Of a stretch of 64,000 nucleotides of DNA, positions 57,171 to 64,000 are shown piece after piece. The stretch lies in contig JAPFBL010000084.1 of NCBI GenBank assembly GCA_026182355.1, positions 10,896,001 through 10,960,000 of the forward strand, written 5' to 3'. The notes beneath the pieces are model-generated. The model had not been told where the DNA came from and made no database searches. It saw only the letters and a program-made list of their open reading frames with translations. The translations under genes were made by a program, and so were the position numbers. This stretch comes from Hermatobates lingyangjiaoensis. Its lineage: Eukaryota > Arthropoda > Insecta > Hemiptera > Hermatobatidae. Every line of letters starts with the position of its first letter. The stretch's first letter is position 1.

Positions 57171-58020
57171 ATATATAACTAGAATTTATCGGGACCGGTC
57201 AGTTCTTCAGGTTCAAATTAAACTCTCATTGCCTACGTTTCGGTCTTTATTTAAAACCTTTTTCATAGGCCTACAAAAAAGAGGAAATATAAGAAATAAT
57301 ACAATCATTCAAAAATCAAACATACATAAAAGTGCAATTATTAGTTACAATTAAGAAATTACAATAGAAATTTTGACTATAGGTTAATGAGAAAACTTAC
57401 AGAAGTATACATTTTGAAACAGAAAAACTAAGTATTACAAATTATTTTACAAAGAAAAATAGTATGTGGATTTTAACAACTGTAGTCTGAATGAACACGT
57501 GACACTGAACTGAAATAACCAAGCAAGGCAACCAAATTTTACCAGACAACCAATAAGACACTAACACAGTTTTTCATCTATCAACAATGTTTAACTTAAC
57601 ACACCCGAATAAATACTATTTAAATTTGAAATGTCACTTCTATAATTAATGGAATATAGAAATGACTATTAATTATAGAAATGACATTTCAAATTTAAAT
57701 AATATTTATTGGGGTGTGTTAAGTTAAACATTGTTGATGGATGAAAAATTGTGTTAGTGTCTTTTTGGTTGTCTGGTGAAATTTGGTTAACTTGCTTGGT
57801 TATTTCAGTTCAGTGTCACGGTTCATTCAGACTACAGTTGTTGTTAAAATCCATATATTATTTTTCTTTGTAAAATAATTTGTAATGTAATATTTAGTTT
57901 TTCTGTTTCAAAATTTATACTTCGTCCTATCAAAAATGTTTTAAATAAAAACCGAAACGTTGGCAATGAGAGTTTAATTTGAACCTGAAGAACTGACCGA
58001 GTCCCGATAAACCTTAGTTT
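57171..58020. mobile_element. Large PLE pLTR fold-back, ~350-470 bp arms
   Basis: The left arm (57178-57650) and right arm (57668-58018) are inverted copies. The left arm has about 115 bp extra (57282-57395). GAAACG next to a GGTTTT-type stem at 57230-57275 (minus) and 57945-57960 (plus) marks decayed hammerheads of the 19.0-kb type. No coding sequence was recognised. Confidence 0.7.
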
Positions 58021-58052
58021 TGTTTCTATTCCACGGTCGATACTTTTATCAA

Positions 58053-58170
58053 TATATATATATATGTCAACGTCCAAAGGACAGTAAGATATTAGAAAAA
58101 AGACAAAGACCTTTCAAACGTAAAAAGTGACCTTCATCAGAGTCAAATCATCTGTTAAAAAATTAACAGA
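58053..58170 (-). mobile_element. Small PLE pLTR fragment, 52.7-kb type
   Basis: After a short TA run, the minus strand reads CTGATGAAGGTCAC...GTTTGAAAGGTC, a diverged hammerhead of the PLE 3 type. Confidence 0.45.
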
Positions 58171-60399
58171 TGAAAGAGAAAGCAATATGAAATTAAGGTA
58201 AACAAGCAATTCAAATGTATATTTCAAAACTTTTATAAGGATGTTTAAATGCTAAAACAGTTGTTTCGAACTTTTCAAAAAAATTTAATTTCTCGTTGTA
58301 ATTTGTTTTCTGTACTGCAGTCCCATGTAAATGTAGGGAGAACTAATAAACCAACAATTTTATTGTTTAAAAAATTTATTTAAAAAAGGAGAAAAAATGA
58401 AGCAGAATAATTAAGTCCATGTGATCACTGATGTTAGATCAACTATAAAATCAACTAAATGTTCAAGGAAAGCACTTCAATGTTTAAGCATTTCTATTAG
58501 GGCACCTGAACGAAAGAGGGCTCAAATAAGACTTTGGAGTACTCATGGATAAATAAAATATATTGTAACATTGAATAAACTAAGCAAGATTCAATTGATT
58601 ATATTTCACGTTACTATTGAAAATAATGTTAGTTCAAGATTTAATCCGATAAGATTAATCATACAATTCACAGGACATACAATGAGAATCATAGTGAAAC
58701 TGAAACCCACATCTAAATATTTTCTATTATCACATAAATAGATTTTAATGAAATGTCGTTAAAAAGTTAATTCAGAAAACTGTTACCCAAACTAAATGCT
58801 ATTCTCAGGATTTAGTTCTCGAACTACTAAAATACAGAGCTACTGTAACAATTTACAACTAATAACATATCAGTATGTGCTTTTATGCTTTCTGGAGGTT
58901 TGGTATGGCTTGACACTCTCCTCGGCCGTTTTCATTTTAAAACCACATGGGAAACGGTTTTCTGTTATTTAGAAAACATATACATTTTCAAAAATTTCTG
59001 AAAGATACTTACATTAGAATACTGAATAATAAGTAATCTTAAGAATTTTTAATGACTGAAAACACAATCCTACTAACAATAGGCAATTATAGGTATAATA
59101 AAGTACAGTGATTTCTAGTTGTTGAGGTCCGTAGAATTCACTTTCTGATTATTTTGCCAACATTAACGTTGAAAGTTAATTCAAATGTTTACATTACTCT
59201 GAATTTCTTCTCCTCTTTCCATCAATAGTGTTTGAAGGGCAATACTAAAATCCAGAAAATGTAAAATTTGTATGAGTAATAAAAAACCTGGAAGTATATT
59301 AATTTTGGACATTACATAATTCATATTATTCTTATTATTAAATAAATTAGTGATATCAATAATAAGACTTATTATTATTTATTATATCAATAATTTATAT
59401 TTATATTATATTAATAATTATTATTCTTTAATATTAAATAAAGAACATACTAATGGGTGCCTTTATTTTAGTGACTTCAGTTAACAGTCTCTCTGCTTCA
59501 CAGTTCGGGAAGAATAATACTTTTAAGGCTAAATCAGAGGTACATTCTGGAATATCAATAAGGAAACCATCTGCTTTTCACCCAACTAATGATCATCATT
59601 GTTTCCGTTGAAAGTATGTATGCGAGAGTCCTTCAATAATATTACATTATGATAGCAATCTTATGAATTCGCTATTCACTTTAAACTCAGAGAAGATCTA
59701 TTAAAGTAGAAAAACTACCACTTATACTTATCGGGTTTACTTATGCTTACCTTAAAAATATACTTTCTACAATTTTGTTTACTGGGTTGGGTATGTTATT
59801 TGAAATTGGGCATTATATAATAAGTTTAGACTTTCTAAACTGATGTTTGAAGGTACTAAAAGAGAGTTTGGTAAAAGTTTCCTAAAAGTTTTAAAACCAA
59901 CAGAGATTTTGAGATCCACTAGTAGCAGGTTTCTAAATTTCACGTTAGACATTGTTTAAAGAGCAAAAATGAAAGGAGTTTGCAGCGTTATCGATACAAT
60001 AACTCTAATGTCATTAGAATCAATTAATTTCCAGTTGATTATTAATGATTTTGATAATATATCAAGTATAATTAAGTTACCTGGGGACTAATCCTTAGTA
60101 TGATCAGACATTTTTGTAAGAAGCTTTGAATAAAAAAATGTATTCATCAGAATAAGAAATTACTCAATGTCAATCAAATATCACCAAATGTTACTATGCC
60201 CAAATAACATTATCAATTTTCACCTTTTCTTTGTAATTTTTACTGTAAAAATTACAGCTCTGATATATTTTAGAAACCAGGCATCTTTTAGTATTATGAC
60301 AAACTCGCTTTTTATTTTGCAAGTGATTGAAAAGAGAAAAGAGAGGGTTGTTTCCTCAATGGCACATGCGTGGGGACACAATTCGGCGTCACGCTTTTA
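58171..60399. other. Non-coding AT-rich DNA
   Basis: No gene or element recognised. Confidence 0.45.
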
Positions 60400-60610
60400 C
60401 TAACTTTCTAACTAGTCAGTCATTTCTACAAACTCATGTAGTAATTCCTCCGTTAGGAGTGGTTTAATTGAAGATGCAAGTTTTAATGCTTTAATCCAGT
60501 GAGTATAGGTTGGCAAAGTGGTTGATAGAAGGGTAGATGAGTTGCATTGTGTGCTAATGCGATGAAACAATGCCCTCTAACGAACCACCTCCTCGCTTGC
60601 TCTGCATCAA
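60400..60610. promoter_or_regulatory. Moderately GC-richer island
   Basis: About 200 bp with GCTTTAATCCAG and GTGCTAATGCG homeodomain-like strings, and no reading frame. Weak candidate for a regulatory element. Confidence 0.22.
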
Positions 60611-63600
60611 TGTGAACAGATATTATGATTACAATCATGTTATAATGGCGCTTTTGTATTCCCTCTATTCACAGCTATTATCAGTTATGCTGATACAATG
60701 TGTATTCTGAATTCTTTTCATTATTTTACCTTTATAAATAAATATTTCAATTAAATTCCACCCACATTCGCAGACTTTTTTCAAATCAAAATATCTCAAT
60801 TAAATTTTAATCTCATTCCTTCAATTTTCGATCATAAAAAATCTTTTAAAAGTATCACATGTAATTTATTGATACACGATTTTGAAATAAACATGTGAAA
60901 TGAAAATCAATGTCTAATCTATTGTAAACAATTCAGAAATGAGACTAACTCTTTGGTCGAAGTAACAGTTTTGTCAGAATCAAAAGACGAATGATCCAGT
61001 CATCTGTCTTTGGACCTTGATGCTTTATTATTCACCTTGAGAGCAGAACTAAATGTCTGGATTTCTTATTAACTTTCTATTTTGTGTGAATTAATATTTC
61101 AATGTTTAAGATAACGGCTTTGGTTTTAATGCAATTACTTCTGTAGACAAAGGTTCAGATTCAACACTGGTAGTATCTATATCAAAGAATAATGATAACT
61201 AAGAGACGTATGCTCCTGGAATATTTAAATTCATGAGAAACTAATTTTGATCTTAATGTAATCATTTTCAGGCTGTCTAAAAAATTGATAATCAAAATAT
61301 ATTTCTCATAAAATACGATTTTTCAGGGCTTGGGATCTCTTCGTTTTATCATTATTCTTTGATATGAAGTTGATAATGTTAAATAGTGCTACAACATAGT
61401 TATTAGTCATTATTCATTTATATTCATATGCAATGTAATATGATTATTGTTTGTTGTTTTTGTTGTAATACTTCAGTAATAATGATGAAACATGATTTAG
61501 ATTAACATAAAACATCGGAGTTTTATCTCCTTTTCCTATTTCATCACGTGAATCACATCATAGTTGTTTTGCCTCTCTCTTTAAATTTAAACTGATAGTT
61601 GGAATCAAATAATACTTGACCATATATTTAATAAGCCCTGTTCAAAAAAAAAGGGAGCTTAGTTTTAATTTTTTTTTCGAGATATGACGTGACAGAAAGG
61701 GCTGAGTTTCGAATTGTTCGATTCACCATTGATTGCTGCCTCCAGTACTTTTTATTTCAGAGGGAGTAGTCGGTAATTTCCCAAACATTGTTTTGTCGTC
61801 TGCCCAATCGACTGAGGCTAATCTATTTCTTTTGAGATGACTTATAGATAATTCATTAATAATGCTATTTATAAAATAACATTATTGCTATCATTTGCTA
61901 TTCACCATTATCGTTCTTTTGCATTGGACATTTCTGCAAAGCAACGAGTTATGTCTTTCTCCGTAAGTGATTTTCAACCGCCGTCCGAATTTTAAACTAT
62001 CCAACAGCTAAAGCGCATACATATTCCTTGATTTAATGTAATTATATTCAAATAATGGTCAGGAAAATTTTTAATGTGATGTGATTCAGCATAAATATGA
62101 AAAGTATTAATTAATTAAAGCAATTTAATTTTTATGTGCCATAAAATATTCCTTTATAAATACCTTCTGAATTTATGAGACAGGATAGATTATCTTATTA
62201 TAATATTGGATGACAGTAATTAGTTTCCGTATGTTTCAGTATATATCGTAAGAAGCATACAGATTACTTCATTTCTTCGACTTCATTGCTAATTTATATT
62301 CTCAAGTCAAAACGAATAGAAATTGATAGCCTTCTTACGAAATACAGTAAACAAGGTTACTGTTTGTTTTAAAGACTTAATGATGGACAGCTGCTTAGTA
62401 AATATACGTTTATGATAATCGCAATAAGTATAGTTAATAATTTAATGAAACCAGTACTACAGAAACTACTTCAGCATTTACTATTGAATAAAACTAATAA
62501 AAAAATCCAATAACCTATGAGCCGTACATGATTACCATCTAACCACTAGTTTCTTGCTTCAGGCTAATACAATATTTATGTAAATTTCAGAGTATTTATT
62601 TAAAAATTGTTTACAGCATGAAATAGATGTATTTATCAAGGTATCGAGGCAAATAAAATCACTAACGGATATTTATCTTCTTAGTTATTTACGCAAAGTA
62701 ATAAAGGGTGAGCGAATGGTTTGGAGAGATTGCATGTGGTAATGGTTAGACAGTTCATATTTCATGAAATTCTACTAAGGTCTTCCACAACCCCTCAACC
62801 TAGTCTATTTATAATTCAATACTTGATTTCTTCTTTTTTTCTATCATTATTTAATTGTTGCATCAATGAAGCAGCACTGTATGCATTCATTTTAGTTACA
62901 TGTTAGATATTATTATCAAAAATTTCTTTTAATACTTCAAGCAATAATCTGTATAAAGTATGTAACGTTTGTTGTATGATTCCTTAGTTTCACCCAGTTT
63001 TTCGAGGAAAGTAATAAAGATTTTGAATTCATCATTAGTTTTGTGCCTTTCTTTGCATTATTTTTTTTTGTATCTAAATCCATCTTCAGTATTTATATAG
63101 TCCAAATTCGTCATCAGTATTTGATGACTCATCATCATCTTCAGTTGCTTTATGATTTAGAATCGACTTAAGTATTCTTCATTACCTGACCACATCTTCA
63201 ATATTCTTCACTGTTTTTACGCTAAGGTTTTTTATGATCTGAGTTAGTCTATAGCTTCTTTATAATTCGACACTGGAATGATTGATCAGTTTTATTCTCC
63301 GGATCCACCTTCAACATGGTTACTGTCTAGATTCGGGTCAGGCTCATGCAGTATTTATATTTGTTGCCTAAATAGTATATATCAGGTTTCAGTAGTTTAC
63401 TAACTCTAGTCAGGGTTGTTAAAACTAATTTTTTTTTAAATATTTTTTTTTAATCAATAACTATAATTATTAAGTCACCTTAATTTAGTCATAAATATGA
63501 GAAAATATAAACAATCAAGGCTAACACCACTTGTATTTAAGGAACCAAAATTTTATGAGTAACAATTCTTTTTCAAAATAAAAATTTTTATATTAATATT

Positions 63601-63796
63601 GATGTTGCAATGGCTAAAGTAAAATAAATAAATATAATCAAAATGAAAAAAGTAGCTTTTCAGATCATTCAACACTTTTGTTTATTCTGTATAACAATTG
63701 AATGTAATATATTTGAATTAACACCAGCTACAGCAATTCACTAAGATTTCGTGACTTCCCAGTGAGAGACCCTAAAAACTATTGCCTTATAATGTT

Positions 63797-63798
<2 letters not shown>
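60611..63798. other. Non-coding AT-rich DNA
   Basis: No gene or element recognised. The small reading frames here follow base composition. Confidence 0.45.

Positions 63799-63836
<38 letters not shown>
63799..63836. repeat. (TA)n tract
   Basis: TA run at the left border of the last pLTR. Confidence 0.95.
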
Positions 63837-63837
<1 letters not shown>

Positions 63838-64000
63838 CATACGAGTTCGAGATTAACAAAGAGCAACACACAAAGTAGGGAAACACACTTACAGACTCAA
63901 ATTTTCGGGTAATCCGTCTTCAGGAGAAAAGAGAATGGGAGACCAAGCACGTTGTAGATGCAACGGCAAGTAACCAACCCGGCAATGGTATAGGAAATTA
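63837..64000. mobile_element. PLE pLTR, 52.9-kb type, cut by the window end
   Basis: Nearly identical to 52863-53004, including the inverted hammerhead-like core (minus strand near 63935-63888: CTGAAGA, C, GG...CC, GAA). It runs out of the window, so a fold-back or complete PLE may lie beyond. Confidence 0.75.

Noticed and set aside
2871..63836. CRISPR-like regularly spaced repeats
   Set aside because: The repeats are microsatellites and dispersed transposon copies with irregular spacing, and the DNA is clearly eukaryotic.
1..64000. tRNA or rRNA genes
   Set aside because: No cloverleaf with A-box and B-box and no rRNA-like conserved stretch was seen on reading; a dedicated scan was not possible.

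Overview
The window is animal nuclear DNA from a large, AT-rich, repeat-loaded genome. It shows no operons, no bacterial-type genes, no long intact ORF, long (TA)n and (TG/CA)n tracts, and abundant eukaryotic mobile elements: Penelope-like retroelements (PLEs), non-LTR retrotransposons, Helentron/DINE-1-like repeats and DNA-transposon fossils. The mix suits an arthropod, possibly an insect with a large genome. That is an inference; no host gene was recognised that fixes the species.

Layout. 1-9 kb: a ~690-bp terminal-inverted-repeat element, then AT-rich DNA with GC-richer islands (1.4, 7.2-7.6, 8.3-8.7 kb) that look like conserved regulatory DNA. 9-18 kb: PLE fold-back DNA, a hAT-like fossil and two copies of the dominant repeat family of the window (here HINE-like), one of them 3 kb with a tandemly doubled tail. 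18-29 kb: a PLE carrying a GIY-YIG endonuclease and a complete hammerhead-ribozyme fold (24 kb), a mariner-like fossil, another HINE-like copy, and two phase-compatible candidate exons on the minus strand (28.75 and 18.3-18.6 kb). 29-44 kb: five more HINE-like copies or fragments, PLE fold-backs, a decayed LINE tail (38.3-39.1 kb), and a candidate plus-strand terminal exon (39.5 kb). 45-50 kb: a PLE cluster with three RT/endonuclease remnants, one interrupted by a 5'-truncated LINE with a clear 13-bp target-site duplication. 52-58 kb: fold-back PLE long terminal repeats (pLTRs), including a pair of complete mirror-image hammerheads, and endonuclease fossils. 58-64 kb: mostly featureless, ending in another PLE pLTR that runs out of the window.

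How the parts relate. The PLEs belong to at least three families by their hammerhead and pLTR sequences. Nearly all abut (TA)n tracts, and most survive only as inverted (fold-back) pLTR pieces. The HINE-like repeats share a 5' block, a 17-bp subterminal repeat that recurs inverted as the 3'-terminal hairpin, and an internal (CA)n tract. The remaining sequence is probably intron or intergenic DNA of one or more host genes. The best noncoding leads are the hammerhead set, with a recurrent extra core nucleotide, and the GC-richer islands. All family assignments are from pattern recognition without database searches.
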